Of a stretch of DNA of 64,000 nt, positions 1 through 12,912 are shown in pieces. The stretch is from the NCBI GenBank assembly GCA_031213475.1, contig JARUPZ010000027.1, positions 2,355,001-2,419,000 of the forward strand, read 5' to 3'. Numbering within the stretch: the stretch's first letter is position 1; each line of letters opens with the position of its first letter. This stretch comes from Nereocystis luetkeana (taxonomy: Eukaryota; Sar; Phaeophyceae; Laminariales; Laminariaceae). The notes under the pieces were generated by a model. It ran no database searches. It saw only the letters and a program-made list of their open reading frames with translations, and was not told the origin of the DNA. Position numbers and translations under genes: made by a program.

Positions 1-820
1 ATATGGGGGCACGGGCTCCGTGGCGCGGCGGAGCCAACTACTCGAGCAGGAAAAAATATCACCAAAACATCGAAGGCCAGGGCCCGGACAGGGGCTCCGG
101 GGAGACGCTTCGGGGTAATCGCTGAGCCACAAGCGGGGACTCACTTCGGGGTCGGTGACGCTGACAGCGCCGGGTATGACAACCTTACTACGCGTAGAGA
201 AGGATCAGCTGCGTTGGCGAGTAGAGCAGGGGTTGTCGGGCAAGGTCATGGGGGATTCAGCACGTATCAAATGGCTGATTCCATTGAGGCCCTCACCACA
301 ACCAAGGGTAGAATTTGGTCAAAAAAAAATAGGCGGGGAGAAAACAAGAGGGGCAGGAGTGTCTCGCCACAATCGAAAAACTGAGAGACGTCGAGGTAAG
401 CGTTGGTTCTCGTAAACTGGAGGGTGGCAGGGGCGTAAGGAAGGTAGTGCAATGGCTGGGAGGGTCGTTGGCCGCGCACCGCGCACCCCAGAGGAATTTA
501 GACCACGTGAAAGCGTTCTTAGGCGACAAGCACCGCACTAAGGGATGAAGAAGTTAAAGTACATCGTGTGCATCCAAGTACCGGTAGACGTACAGCTGGG
601 GGCGCGGATGATGCCGTTTTCGTACGCGTGCGAGGAAAATTAGCGACGCGGTAGGGAAAAAGGAGGTCCCAGACGCGGCGCATGGATGAACGATTGTTTT
701 TCCCAAGGAACAGGAGGCACAGGTACCGGGGCTGCGAGTGTCGCCTGCGAGGGTAATGTAAAGCCCGCGAAAACGAGTACATCATTCAAGACAGGCTTTC
801 GAGCACAGGTAAGGGCACTG
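1..820. other. No gene recognised
   Basis: Short overlapping open frames on both strands, none with splice sites or recognisable motifs. A G run marks the right end, where a family S element begins. Confidence 0.5.
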
Positions 821-1060
821 GGGGGGGGGGGTACTCATATCATGGATGGCCGTAGTGGTGCGATAATGGAACCTCGTATCTCTACAATGCCGACACGGAG
901 CACGTCGGGTTTTCACCTACCAGGCAGACATTTTCTTGCACCTAGGGCGAAGCGCCGTGAGGTGCAAGGCGAGTCGCATGAAGGGTGACTGTATCCTACT
1001 CAGAGCCGCTTGTGAGGCGGACTTGCAATGGATGACAGCTTCGAATCAATGGAGTTGTCT
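821..1060 (-). mobile_element. Short retroelement-like repeat (family S), nearly full copy
   Basis: Read on the minus strand it runs from GAAGCTGTCATCC through CAAGTCCGCCTCACAAGCGG, GTAGGATAC, GGTGAAAACCCGACGTGCTCC and CATTGTAGAGATACGAGG to ATGAGTAC followed by a C run. Other copies are at 6868-7130, 17104-17375, 39515-39715, 40377-40470, 40905-40990 and 63210-63530. Full copies are about 250-270 bp. Confidence 0.7.
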
Positions 1061-1889
1061 TAAGGTGAGGCCACTTCAAGAGATAGCAATGGGCATACTA
1101 TATATCTTCCTCGTGAGTGCCTTACCAAAACACGCACTACGTGATACGATCATTCCTCTGGTGCGAAGTCAAGTTTTTCTACCCCGCACCAATTACCTAA
1201 CACGACCGCCAGCCGTGGTGACTGCCAAACAAACAAACAAAAAAACGGTACCCTGGTCGTCTAGCTCACGCCGTGGGAGGCACGTTTTACAGTGTCGTCG
1301 TCAACAGACGCCAACCTATAATACAAGCGCTAAAATCGGCACGCTTCGCGCGCTTTGTTGTTTCTTATTGGGTGCGCCAAGCTAAAATTGTAGGTGGTGA
1401 TCCATGTGGAAAGTACAACCACTTCAAAATGAACGACAGGTCTATTAGATCGGGGTTAACGAATTTGCATATCGTAATCTTCCTGCTCCGATTATTGGTG
1501 AGGGCCGCCGGCTTCATGTGTTCTATCGTAGCCTCGGACGACCAAGCTCACCTCGAGGCCAGCATATAGCTGTGCCACTCGAGCGAGTCAGCCACCCTGG
1601 ACACAAATTAATAGGTGTGAATTACTACCGAGAAGAAAAGACAGACTGCCATGTGTGATGTTTCGGCCAAAGAAGCAGTTCCGTTTTACACCCTACACAA
1701 TCTGCATACACTCAAAACCCGGGGATATATCCCAAATATCCCGGAGATATATTCCAAATATCCCCTGTAGACCACATCCGTTTTACCATCCGCATAATCC
1801 ATTTCGCCTATGATCCCCGGGAATGCGCCCAGGATGTCCCCTGATGACCACGGTTCGTAACTCCAGGCCGCAAATGGCGTACCCGGAGC

Positions 1890-3420
1890 TGGGTTTTCCA
1901 CACTGTGCGGGGCGGTATCGACCCGGGAAATCTCCGCTGTAATTCCCGGTTTGTTGGAGTTATAGATAGATGGAAGGGTTTCTGATCCAGAATGGGGCCT
2001 TATCCTAACCGGTTGCGGCGGAGCCCCGACTCAACTCTCACAGCCAATTAGTGACCAGCCAGCAGGGTTGGAGGCTCCGGTATCGACCCGGGGGATCACC
2101 CTTTTCGTCCCCGTTTTGACGGCGTTCTAGATGTAGAGAAAGATTTGTAGTCCAGGGATGGGACATTGTCCTCCCCGGGTGACGCTGGATTCACAAACCT
2201 CAGCCAATCAGCGATAAGTGGGGTTGGGGTTTCCACACCGTGCGGGACGGTATCGACCCGGGGGGGGGTGCGCTACTTTCGTCCTCGGTTTGTCGGATTC
2301 GTACATGTATAGAAGTGTTTATGATGCGGGAATGGTACTCAATCCTCCCCGGTCGGTGCTGGCTCCTCCAACCCCCGCCAATCAGTGATAGAGCCAATGG
2401 GGTTAGCGTTCCCACTCCGTTTGGATTCCCACACCGTGCGGGGCGGTGTCGACCCGGAGGATCGCCGTTTTCGGCCCCGCTTTGACGCAGTTGTAGATAT
2501 ATGGAATAATTTATTATCAGGAGATGAGGTCTTATTCTCCACGGGTAGGGCGGAACCTCAATTTAACCCCAGCCAATCAGCAATCAGCCCGTGGTGCTGG
2601 GGTTTTAACACCATGCGGGGGCGATACTGTGCCGGGAGATCGCCGTTGTGATCCCAGGGTTGTCGGAATTTTAGATGCATGAAATAATTTATGATCCTGG
2701 GACGTCACGCTATCCTCTCCGGGTGCCCCTGACTCCCAGTGATAGAGCTAGTAGGGTTGGGGTTTCCACACCGTGCCTGTGGGGCGGTATCGACCCGGGG
2801 GATGCAGGTTTCGGTCGCCGGTTTGTTGGACTTGTTGTCGTATGGAAGGATCTGGGATCCGGGGGTGGTACCTTATCCTCCCCGGGTGACGCCGGTTCCA
2901 CGAGTCCCAATCAATCGGCGATCAGTTAGTGGGGTTTTCCAGGCCGTACGGGGCGGTTTCGACACGGGTGACCACTGTTTTCGTCCCCGGTTTGTTGGAG
3001 TTGTAAATGTATGGAAGTGTTCATGATGCTGCCTCCACGAGCCCCAGCCAATCAGCGATCAGCCGGAGGGGTTGGGGTTTCCACACTGTGCGAGGCGGTG
3101 TCGACCCGAAGGGATTATGTTTTCGTCCCCCGGTTGTTGGAGGTGTAGATGTATACAGGAGTTTTCGACCCGGGGATGGGACCCTATCGTCCCCGGGTGG
3201 TGCTGGCTTATTTTTGTCGGGGCCCCAGCCACTCAGCGATCGGCCGGTGGAGCTGGGGTTTCCACACCGTGCGGGGCGGTATCACCCCGGGAGATAACAT
3301 GTTTCGGCCCCGGGTTGTCGCAGTTTTAGAGATGCGGAGGGATTTCCAAACGAGGGGGGGGGCTTTGGTCCCCGGGTACGGCAAGACTGGGGCGGGACTG
3401 GGGGGTTTCCTCCGAGGGGC
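1890..3420 (+). repeat. ~170-bp degenerate satellite, about nine units
   Basis: The anchor CGTGCGGGGCGGTATCGACCCGG or a close variant recurs near 1900, 2072, 2240, 2438, 2614, 2778, 2948, 3090 and 3270, a spacing of about 140-200 bp. Each unit also carries a version of GTTGGAGTTGTAGATGTATGG, TCCCCGGGTGACGCTGG and CAGCCAATCAGCGATCAGC. Units are diverged by point changes and small indels. Open frames that run through the array are by-products of its composition. Confidence 0.85.
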
Positions 3421-3545
3421 AACTCCCGCCGCCCGCGCCGCGGCCCCTCATTGGCCGGGGGCGGGCGCCTTCTCGACCAATGGGCTTCGGGTTCGGGAAA
3501 CGCTGAGATGGAAGCTTCCGGTAATTATGTTATTAATATATTACG

Positions 3546-3725
3546 AGGCGCTTCGCTCCGCGGGTGGCTTCCGCCCGCTTCGCTAGCTCATAAAGAAGAG
3601 TGGAACAAAAAATGTGAATAAAGCGGACAGAGGTCGACATTTATTTGTTGAAGGTGAAAGCTCATGACTTGCGAATGTCAAGAGCTTCATGCTCCAGGAG
3701 CTCAACCCGGACGCCGCAGACACTT
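3546..3725 (+). repeat. Dispersed repeat R1, copy 1
   Basis: GCGCTTCGCTCCGCGGGTGG, CTTCCGCCCGCTTCGC, GCGGACAGAGGTCGACA, CAAGAGCTTCATGCTC and CCGGACGCCGCAGACA recur in the same order at 5879-6046. The first ~40 bases can fold into a GC-rich stem. No coding is seen. Confidence 0.7.
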
Positions 3726-3901
3726 GTAGTTGCGGTTGGCCTCTTTTGGGGCACAACCGGAAACGGTCTAACCCCCACCTCCGTCACCACCTCCGCCATT
3801 GGCAGAGCTTCCACCACATCTGCCCCCTTGGCTCTATGCAGTGGGTTTGGCTTTCTCGACTGGACAACACCGGTATACGCTTGACGACATGTTGCTGGCC
3901 C

Positions 3902-4534
3902 TCACGCACTCCGGATTGTGGGTTGTGTGCTTTGGACGTCAGGAACAAAAAAGGTACTCGCGTGTGTGTACGCGTGCGGCAACGCCATATTTCCTGCACT
4001 ATTGCCGCACCACGGTCCAAATGTCCAGGCCGGTTTTTGGAGACAAAACACCCTGAAATTTGTCACACGTATTTTGTGAACTCCTGCCAAGCCGTTGATG
4101 AAGGAAACACAAAAACCCCGCTTTTGCCCTCCAGATTCGAGCGCTCTGCGAAAAGGTACTGTTGTACGATAAAATGAATTTATACTGAAACTCATGCAAT
4201 TGCCATAACTAAAACGAGAACGTGACACCCATGCAAATTTCGCACTCCACCCACCCCAAAAAAAAGAAACATGGTGGGATCCGGTCCTAGCATTCTTCCT
4301 GTCAAAGTCGAGCGCCACACCGCGGGGCCAAGCGAAAGCACAGACATTTATTTTCGTGTGAAAAATTTGTTTGAGAATTTCAATCTTCTCAAAGGTACTG
4401 TTAGCTATGCGCTTTTGAGCGTATCGACCACAAAAAAAAACAACATCGACCAGCAAAAACAAAATCATCGCCGTCAAAAGCCGACGCCTCCAGCCACCGT
4501 AGAATGACTTGATTTCGGTGTATAAATTCTGCAA
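3902..4534 (-). other. Unsupported 210-codon open frame
   Basis: This is the longest open frame in the left 15 kb. It has one hydrophobic segment (AMILFLLVDVVFF) near the N-terminus but is otherwise rich in Phe, Arg and Cys without recognisable motifs. Its 3' part overlaps sequence adjoining a dispersed repeat. I think it is probably chance. Confidence 0.15.
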
Positions 4535-4807
4535 TGTGCAAGCAAGTGATCCTGGAGACCCAAACTCTCCACGTAGTGATCAGCTCTTTTTTATATATTG
4601 AAATTAAAACAGAGGTGAAATCGCCGAAACACTGGCTTTTTGGGGGATATTTCCAAGTAATGCAGGCGAATCACCAGATCGTGAGATGTATAGAGGTACA
4701 AATAACTGACCACCATGTTGCTTAGGTTATGTGGCATCTAGTAAAACAAACCCCGCTTCATTTTACTACGTTGGAGTGGAGGGCTGTGTCTTTCAAAATC
4801 GCGTATT

Positions 4808-5209
4808 ATGGCCAAGAAACGCAAGGAAAAAGCTTCGCATGGGCCACGGGCAAGAAAGGCAGCCGCGAAACGAAATGCAACCGCTGACGAGGAGAGGAGC
4901 GGTGGCGACACCATCCAAATAGTGGCGGGGCGCGCAGCCCACGAGGATGTGGTTCGATGCGGCGGCCTCGAGGTGTCCGAGGCATGCCGGGACAAAGCGT
5001 TGCAGGAGCGGGACAAAAGCCGTGCACAAGCATCCGATGCCGGTGGTTGAGGGTCCGGTGCTGATGGCATTTCGTCCGCGGGCTCCGCGATCGACATGTT
5101 GCGGCCGCAGGTACAGCGCGCTTGTGCTGACGAAGACACCGGTGTTGATTTGGCCGCGCGTTTCTACTCCGATGCTCGCTGCTGCGGTGCTCCCGGCGTA
5201 CACAAATAA
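4808..5209 (+). pseudogene. Short coding remnant with an in-frame stop
   Basis: From ATG 4808 the frame reads MAKKRKEKASHGPRARK, then GGDTIQIVAGRAAHEDVV and ALQERDKSRAQASDAGG to a TGA at 5048. The same frame then continues as GSGADGISSAGSAIDML, RPQVQRACADEDTGVDLAARF and so on to TAA at 5207. Composition on both sides of the stop is alike, so this looks like one 133-codon frame broken by a single nonsense change. No homologue is recognised; it may derive from a mobile element. Confidence 0.3.
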
Positions 5210-5878
5210 TATACCTCGTACCCTGCTGGTATTGCAGTAGGTATTCTGCGTGCAGTCGCAGCAGCAGCAGACAAAGTCGTGCCTATTCAGCCTATTTTGG
5301 TGATGTGTGTGACATTCTGCTATGTTTTGATTGGTTTGTCGATGATGATTTTTTCAAAGTATGAACGGCCTAAAACCCCTTTTTTCGTCCCGAAAAATAC
5401 AAAAACGCACAGCTAACTGTAGTGCGGGAGGTAAAGCAGCACGTCCAGCAGTACACCTGCCAGGTTCCCCTCCACGGAAATTCATTTTCCGTTTTTTTTC
5501 TTCTGTTTTTTTCGATTTTTTGTTTTTAGAACTTATTATCCCGGATTTAATGCAGGAGTGGCTATCTCGCTCAGTTTTGAGTGCTTTTCGATTCTTACTC
5601 GAGTTTTGGAGATCCATTTTTTTTCCTGCTTCTAGAAAAAACGTCCTGATTTTAGTGTGGAAAATTTCACCTAAACTAGTGGGGATTGTTTTTCTTGAAT
5701 TTAGAGTGGGACAAATTATTTTGAAGTTAGTACAGGGTAACCAAAGAAGAAAAGGCAAGACTTCTTGTGGAGGTCGTCGTAGACACCGTGATTGGTTGTC
5801 GTAGATCTCTCCGAGAGCGCAGCGGGTGTTTACGATCAAGTGATCCCACAAAAGACAAATATAGGTGTGTTTATGGGC

Positions 5879-6046
5879 AGGCGCTTCGCTCCGTAGGCGG
5901 CTTCCGCCCGCTTTGCTCGCTCACGAAGACTGGAACAACATAAATATGTGACTGGAGCGAACAGAGGTCGACAATCAGGTGAAAAGCTGTCGACTGACAA
6001 ACGCCAAGAGCTTTTCGCTCGAGGAGTGCAGTCCGGACGCCGCAGA
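5879..6046 (+). repeat. Dispersed repeat R1, copy 2
   Basis: This is the second copy of the element at 3546-3725, diverged but with all blocks in the same order and orientation. The copies are 2.3 kb apart. Confidence 0.7.
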
Positions 6047-6867
6047 CATTACCGTAACCCTCTGTGAACGCCCCTGGCCTTGTGACCCCCCCCCCCCCCC
6101 CCCCGAAAAAAAACACCCGAGATGCACATTAACTTTGAGAACGATCCGGGCTGAGTTTTTCTTTCTTTTCGTCCCCTTACCTTTGAGTTCACCCCGGGGG
6201 GTTAGTTTTTCGTCTATTTTTTTGGCCGCCACACGCGGGGTTTACATAAATCCAAGGCTTTCATTTCGGCAGCGTTGTTGTTGTCGCTGTAGATTTTGTC
6301 GTTGTTGTTGCTGCCGTTGTCACTCTCACATTAAAACCTTCCATCAACTTGAAAATCTCGCGCCATCTCGGTACTCCAGCCGACAAACATACGACGGGCA
6401 AAGTCACAACAGAGTGGTGCGCAACGCCAAACAGGCGTATGGCACCGCGCGACTCACCAAATTAACAAGCGATACTCTAGCTCTTGCTCGTTGAATACGT
6501 AAAAAAGAGACCTAGCCCTCCGTGGAATTTTTGTTCCGGGTTTTTGTTGTTGTTGTTGTTGTTAATGTTGTTGTTGAAAGAGCACCTCCCTCTCCCCGGG
6601 GGTTGACGTCGGTTGGTCAAACGACACTGTAAAACATGCCGCTCTACGTGAGCTACACAACCAGGGCACCATTTTTGTTTTGGTGGTCGCCGACAGCTGG
6701 TTGTCGAGTTAGAGAATTTGTGCGAGGTAAAGAACCTTTACTCCGCACTAGGGAACCTTTACTCCGCACAAGGGAATTGATCGTATCGCGTAGTGTTCAT
6801 GGTAAGGTACCCAAGAGGCAGTTACATAGTACTTCCATTGCTGTCTCTGGAAGTACCTACACCGAAA

Positions 6868-7130
6868 ATTAAACTCATTGAAGCTGTCTTTCGTATGCAA
6901 GTCCGCCCCACAAGCGGTTCCTAGTAGGATGCAGCTCACCCTTCACGCGACTCGCCGGACACCTCACGGCGCTTCGTGCTTGGTGCAAACAATGTCTGTC
7001 TGGTCGGTGAGAACCCGACACGCTCCGCCCCGGCATTGTAGGGATGCAAGGGTCTATGGTCATACGACTACGGCCATGCATGAGATCGAGTACATCTCTC
7101 CTATCGAGTACCCCCCTCCCCCCCCTCTGA
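6868..7130 (+). mobile_element. Family S element, full-length copy
   Basis: It starts at about AACTCATTGAAGCTGTC and contains GTAGGATGCAGCTCACCCTT, GACTCGCCGGACACCTCACG, CATTGTAGGGATGCAAGGG and CATACGACTACGGCCATGCA. It ends in GAGTACCCCCCTCCCCCCC. It closely matches 17104-17375. There is no coding capacity. Confidence 0.75.
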
Positions 7131-7139
7131 GAACGCCCC

Positions 7140-9540
7140 AGGGTGTTATTTCCCACAATAAATGTTTAGGCGCCCCAGGGGCATTCAGAGAGGACATTGC
7201 GGTGTATCGCATACCTGGTACATGGATATCATACGACGTAGGTAGCTAGTATTAATTATACATACCATATGTATGTACTAAGAAAGAGGCTGGGCGGAGA
7301 GGAGAGAAAAAAGTATCATCTAGAAAAATTAAGGGACCCCTTAGCGCAAAAAAATATACCAGGTATGAAAATACATTTTTTCATTTTTTTTCATTCGCAA
7401 TCCTATTTCTGTTATAAGTTCGACCTTTCAATGACTCCCTACGGAACACGACATTTCTCCAGTTCTAATGCTCAGACCATCTCCCTCACCGCATTGTTAG
7501 AGAGCGTAGGTTGCAGACAACCTTTTTTGCATCAGGCGCCGGGTCGATCGGACGCCTTTTCCATCACGAAAATTACCTCTTACTAGAGAACAACTTCCCA
7601 TACCTCTGTTACCCATGGACGAATTAAGATACTGGAAGCTTCTCAGGCTGCTGATACTGTTTTAGCTCGTAATTTCGTCGAAATTGATGAGCATTAAGGC
7701 GAACCTTCCTGACCCCCTAGTTCGACCGCCCGTGCATCCTACGCGGCCACAGCAGAGTTAATATACCAAAAAGGAGATCCGGAATGGTCAAAATTCTTGC
7801 TGCTGAGACCCATCACAACGAAAACGCAAATTTTCTCGAAAAAGTTTGCGCGATTCTTCTAACCGAAAGTTCCAAACTTTTGAAAAACCCTAGGAAAACA
7901 ATCTGGGGCCGATGTTGGGCTAAGATCGGCTTCAAAAAAACTCCAACGGATGTTTGGTTAAAAGTGGCGAGATTCCGAGTCCATGCCAGAAATCGATCGA
8001 CAAAACCAACGACTGCGTCATGGATTCTGAACAGAGTGCGCTCGTTGGGGACTCCAACCCACCCTAGGTTCACCGTGTCCACACAATGACCGGTGATATA
8101 TGGCAGGCCCTGGCCAGACCCATGATAAAACAACAATTGGCCGCAGGTGTGCACCAAGCAGATGCCTCGATCCGTCTCGAATGGAAAAAAATAGGATTTT
8201 CAGGTTTGGAAGAAGACTGCAGGACGCCACCGGCAAGCTCTCGCCCCCCAGGCCATGGATCCACCCGATATCTTCGAGGCCGTCATCTGTACTCGTTGGC
8301 CTTGCCGGACACCGAGCGGGTTGCATCTATGTCGAGATCGAAGGTCTATCGACGCACGAGCTGATTTTTTGTCAGCTTGTTGACAATTTGCAACGAGAAA
8401 AAACAAAGTGCGCCGTCTGCAGCCGTTTGAAATTAGAGAAATAGAAATCAAACATGTTTTCCCTTTTTTCCCCACAGCGGCGGTACGAGAATATCTCCGG
8501 CCGTTTCTTGAAAGCAATGTTTTTTTAAATAAAATATTCAGGCTTCGCGTTCCCATTGTCGTAGGTCTGAGCATTTCCGTTTTGTGATGCTAACACAGCA
8601 ATGGCTGCCCTCCCTTGCAGGTCCAAAGCCCCTAACACCTCTTATTAATAGAGACGATAACGAGCACGCTATACGCTGGTCGGGAGATGGTCTGAGGCCT
8701 AGTAGTGGAGCTGTGCGGTGATCGGTACGGAGTCGTGATATGTCGTACCAGTAATAGTATTGCTGCTGTCAAAACACGACGAATATTGGATGCAGCTTAG
8801 GATTTAAGAATAGAACGTCATGAGAAGGAAGGAGCAAGGACAGCAAATGGAGTAGACAAGCCGAAAGTCGGCACAGAAGGGAGGTAGACTTGGTGCATGG
8901 GTTTCCTTTTGTTTCCGAGGTTTTCTTCTTTCGGGAAAGTTATGAGTGATAAATGTTGAAGATCATGCTGCACATGGTCGGATGGCAAGAGAAATATTAA
9001 TATTCTATTCAAAGGACGCATTTTTGTTTTACCCCGATTTGCCCCTTGAGTAAATAAAGGAAAATCCTTCGTGTGCTTTCAGCTGATCGTGATGGTATAC
9101 TCGTAGTTATGTTGGCTCCTGGGAAAAAAATAATCTTGGCTCGTTTTCAGAACACAGCGAGAGCTGCACGGTGTATACACTGTACGCGACATCTGTTGAG
9201 AAATTTTGGCTGAGTTTTTCGACCCTAATTCCGGAGTGAAAAATTAATGCTGGTATTGTTTATTTGTGCCCAGCGAAGGCCGCCACTCTAAATCATACCA
9301 GTATGCAATAGTGTATGGTCAACGTCGACATCACGTAAGCCGCGAGCGTTGGCCAAAATGGGAGATTCGTAAGTGCTGTCGCGCACTGTTGGGGTTAGGA
9401 TTATACAGATAAACTTAATAAGGAGTAGATCATAGCACGCAAGTTGGTGGAGATATGTTTTTACCATAAGCACTCGTGAGGCTGTCAGTGGCGTTGGGTA
9501 ACCCGTTAACCAGGTCGGTGAAACAAGGCATCAAGAGGGC
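7140..9540. other. No gene recognised; two TACCWGGTA motifs
   Basis: Contains motif copies at 7212 and 7357. A weakly protein-like frame at 8086-8260 (MTGDIWQALARPMIKQQLAA) has no flanking support. Otherwise mixed AT-rich sequence. Confidence 0.4.
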
Positions 9541-9558
9541 ACACGTGGAGGGCAGTAG

Positions 9559-10670
9559 TTGGCAGAGGGTGAGGAAGGCGTCGACGTGGGGTATGCTGGC
9601 GGAGATACAGGAAAACGTTTCGTCATGGGGGGTGGGGGGGAAGGTGGTGTGAACAGGTCTGACATTGTCCAATCTAACAACGTTGCGGCATTGGAAGTCA
9701 TCGACTGGAAAGGGGGGGTGTTCCACAGGAGTTACTGCATGGCGAGGGGGATGCAGCACTTTACACAGAAAACGAACAGTTGGGAGAAGGCAGGGGGCGG
9801 GAGACGGACAAGGTAAAAGGAATGCTCAGGGGGTCAGAAGGAGACCACACGCCGACGGGAGCGTTGACGGTGAGACAAGAAAGGGAGTTGCCTAGCGAGA
9901 AGACGGGGGGGGTAGTGGGTCTGCTGGTCGAGCTTTTCGGTACCACGTACGATGGAGGAGTGTTCGACGATAAAAAAACCCTGCTGGCGTACTGGGGGGT
10001 GCAAGTTTGCAAGGTTTGGTTGAGGGAACATGCGACCCAATGGTTGAGGAGTGACATTACAATCGTGGGGAAAATGTGGAGGTCCAGGGACGGGAGTGGG
10101 GGCGAGTGCCGGAATAATTCGCGATTCATTCGGGGCGGATAGGAGAAGAGAGGCTAGCAGCAAAACGAATAGCAAAGGCAGTGATTAAAAAGCAAGGAAA
10201 CTGGATTCCAGACGCATTCATGGGGTACGGTGGAGCAAACAATCAGGATCCAGCATGGGTAGCACAGGTGCTAAGGGGTGTAATAGGCAAGCACGAACAG
10301 CAGCCGGGACAAGAGACTAGACGAGGCTGATAAAAATAGTGTTGTAGCTGTCACGGCCACGTTCCACTCGCGAAGCGTGACCGGTAGGCTGGTCGACAAC
10401 GTTTTGTTGTACCAGCATATGCTGGAGAAGGTGTACGTAAACGAGACAACGGGGAAGCACAACCTTTTTCTCCCCCTTCCAGTATATTTAGGCGTGGGGG
10501 AAGCTTATGCACGCGGGAGAAGGTAGCAGAGCAGTCCGTCCCTCCTCCTGTCGCCCTCTCATTTGATGCTAGCATCCTTCCAGGAACAGGCATCCAAACA
10601 ATAAAATTTGTGGCAAACACAATCTTGTGTTTGGCAGGTAACGGGCGAAAAAATCTAGCAAAAGGTTCTT
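9559..10670 (+). pseudogene. Degraded multi-frame coding region, probably mobile-element derived
   Basis: Several adjacent plus-strand segments in different frames look protein-like: 9780-10142 (ELFGTTYDGGVFDDKKTLLAY, WLREHATQWLRSDITIVGKMW); about 10136-10330 (RIGEERLAAKRIAKAVIKK, WIPDAFMGYGGANNQDPAWVA); about 10320-10525 (DKNSVVAVTATFHSRSVTG, RLVDNVLLYQHMLEKVYVNE, HNLFLPLPVYLGVGEAYA); and about 10567-10670 (DASILPGTGIQTIKFVANTI, LCLAGNGRKNLAKGS). Frameshifts and stops separate them, as in a decayed gene. A related stretch reappears near 11770-11850. The family is not recognised. Confidence 0.4.
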
Positions 10671-11514
10671 GAAGCAAGATTTTTTTCAATGCAACCATTG
10701 AGGCGTGTGAAACGTGACAACAATACACAGGGGGAGAGGACGGTTCCAGGACGGAAGAAAACAGAGAGGAACAACCGTACCTCAAGCATGTAAGCGATTA
10801 GTCTTATTTCTCGATAGGTGATAAAAGCGCAAGTGGGAGGGAGAAGAAAGAGAACCGCCGGGATGGGAAGTGATCTGGCAGAAGCGGCCCACGCGCACGA
10901 ACGAAAGAGAGCCGTGCGCCGAGCGGGGAGCGTCCTAGAGTCGTGCGGCGTCGTCTTTTTCCACACACTCTCCCGAACACATCTCTACGACGGATGGGTA
11001 AACGGAGGGGAAGGGGGCGTAGTAGCAGAGCGGTTTCGTCCAACTGTTCAACCCCTAAAAAATACCCTAGCGACCCTCTTTTCGCAGGGGTTCAGATATG
11101 AGCGGGCCGTACTTGCTCAGCATTCTAGGTGGGTTCCCGGAATGAGCAGGCCGTTAAGGACGGGAAACCACCCGAAAGCGCGCGCAAGTGCGTGGCTGAT
11201 TATTTGTGGCTTTATCCCCTATGAGTTGGCCGTTAGAAATGGTACCATTCTAATCGTTTAGCTATGGTGGTGGGTTCCTGATTCTAGCGTGCCGTGCGAG
11301 ATGTAAAGCCAACTGAAAGCACGCGGCACAGTAGTCGGTCGAGTGAGTCCCCGATGTGACCGGACCGTCAGACGCAGAAGCATGTGATCGTTTGGCAATC
11401 CGAGTTCCCGATGTGAACGCGTTTCTCTAGATTGCACCTGAAGCGCGGAGGGGGGAAGAACCACGCGCGGAGCGCGACCGTGGGAGGTCGGCCGCATTTC
11501 GTTGCACTACTACT

Positions 11515-11615
11515 ACGGGGGGGCATAATTAATAGGACCTACGGTATGCACAAAAACCTATATATTTGCCTATTATTACTAACAATATTTGGTCCTATTT
11601 ACTATGGTCCCCCGT
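11515..11615. mobile_element. Hairpin MITE (family M1), copy 1
   Basis: A ~101-bp element whose ends are inverted repeats: ACGGGGGGGCATAATTAATA and GACC at one end, GGTCC and TATTTACTATGGTCCCCCGT at the other. Internal AAAACCTATATATTTG-type sequence is shared by all copies (35766-35866, 36182-36367, 61226-61327). Confidence 0.75.
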
Positions 11616-12723
11616 AATAGGCGTGTTATTCGAGGCGTCACCGCGCAAGAAAGGGGCAATGCACCCCGTGAAGGTATTACCTCCTGAGCTATAGGGGTCA
11701 AATACCGATCGAATACCCAGCCCGGGGTAATGCTTCTAACAACCCCCCCCGCTTGTTTCTTCACTCAAAACTGGGAACCGTCTGCACGCGGCAAAGGGGG
11801 CAGAGCAGCCCCCCCCACCCGCTATTTGATGTTAAGGATACATATTTCGCGACAACCGAGGCGATGTATCATCGCGAAGAAACTCCGCTTGTGAGTCGAC
11901 ACGTCATCAGCCCATCTTGAGGAAACTCAATTACTGAATTCATACGAAGTATATCATCACAAGAAAACTATATTATTACATAATAGTAAGGTGACATCGT
12001 ATGATATTGAATTATATCAGAGCAGGAGAATTTATTACCGAGTCGAAATATCATGAAGAAATAATATCTCCAGTTACTGAGTAGACACATCATATCATAT
12101 ATCATACCACCACCACGATGAATCTCGGTTACTGAATAGTTATATTGATACAAGTATGTATCATATAGCAACGGGACGAAACTCCATTGCCGTTTCGACC
12201 TCTCACCACGAATTACGAGATCACGAGGAAAGTCCGTCGATTTCTAAACCGGCAGAGGGCCGTTCCCTCCAAATCTTGACCAAAGACCAAAAACTGAGCT
12301 ACAACCCCGCTTACCGCACAAATAAACTTGGGATCCGGATGGTAGGAATGCTCCCCCCCCGCAGGTGTACGTGAAGCCAGAGGCTTGATCCTCCAGGTAG
12401 TAGGTGCTTGACCCATCCGTGAAGACAACACCTGGATTGTTGAGGTTACAGCTAGACAGGCGTGCACATTTGGTATACAGCAGTACTTTCATCTGCCGCC
12501 GACATGAAGTCAGCTACGAGTACCTGGTATTTATACGGCAGTACCAGGTACGTACGTATAGCATCCACCAGTACTGCTGTAGGAGCCTAAAGTTTTTCAG
12601 CCGCGCGCGCGGAATCTAAAAAAAAGTACCACCAGCCAGATGAATTCAAGACTTGACAGAGCAGTACTACAGTACTACTTTTTTTTTTAGTACGTATCAT
12701 GCTGGTAGTTGCCAGCCGACACA

Positions 12724-12731
12724 ACTACTAT

Positions 12732-12802
<71 letters not shown>

Positions 12803-12810
12803 TTAATACT

Positions 12811-12842
<32 letters not shown>

Positions 12843-12867
12843 TTAATTAATACTATAATACTACTAT

Positions 12868-12910
<43 letters not shown>

Positions 12911-12912
12911 GC
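12724..12912 (+). repeat. (TAC)n microsatellite
   Basis: Mostly pure TAC/CTA triplets broken by short TATTAATTAATAC interruptions and a final GCTGCTGCT. Long open frames through it code for poly-Leu or poly-Thr and are artefacts. Confidence 0.95.

Noticed and set aside
5354..5851. 165-codon minus-strand open frame
   Set aside because: T-rich or A-rich sequence with Lys/Phe-biased product and no motif; a plus-strand frame of similar length overlaps it.
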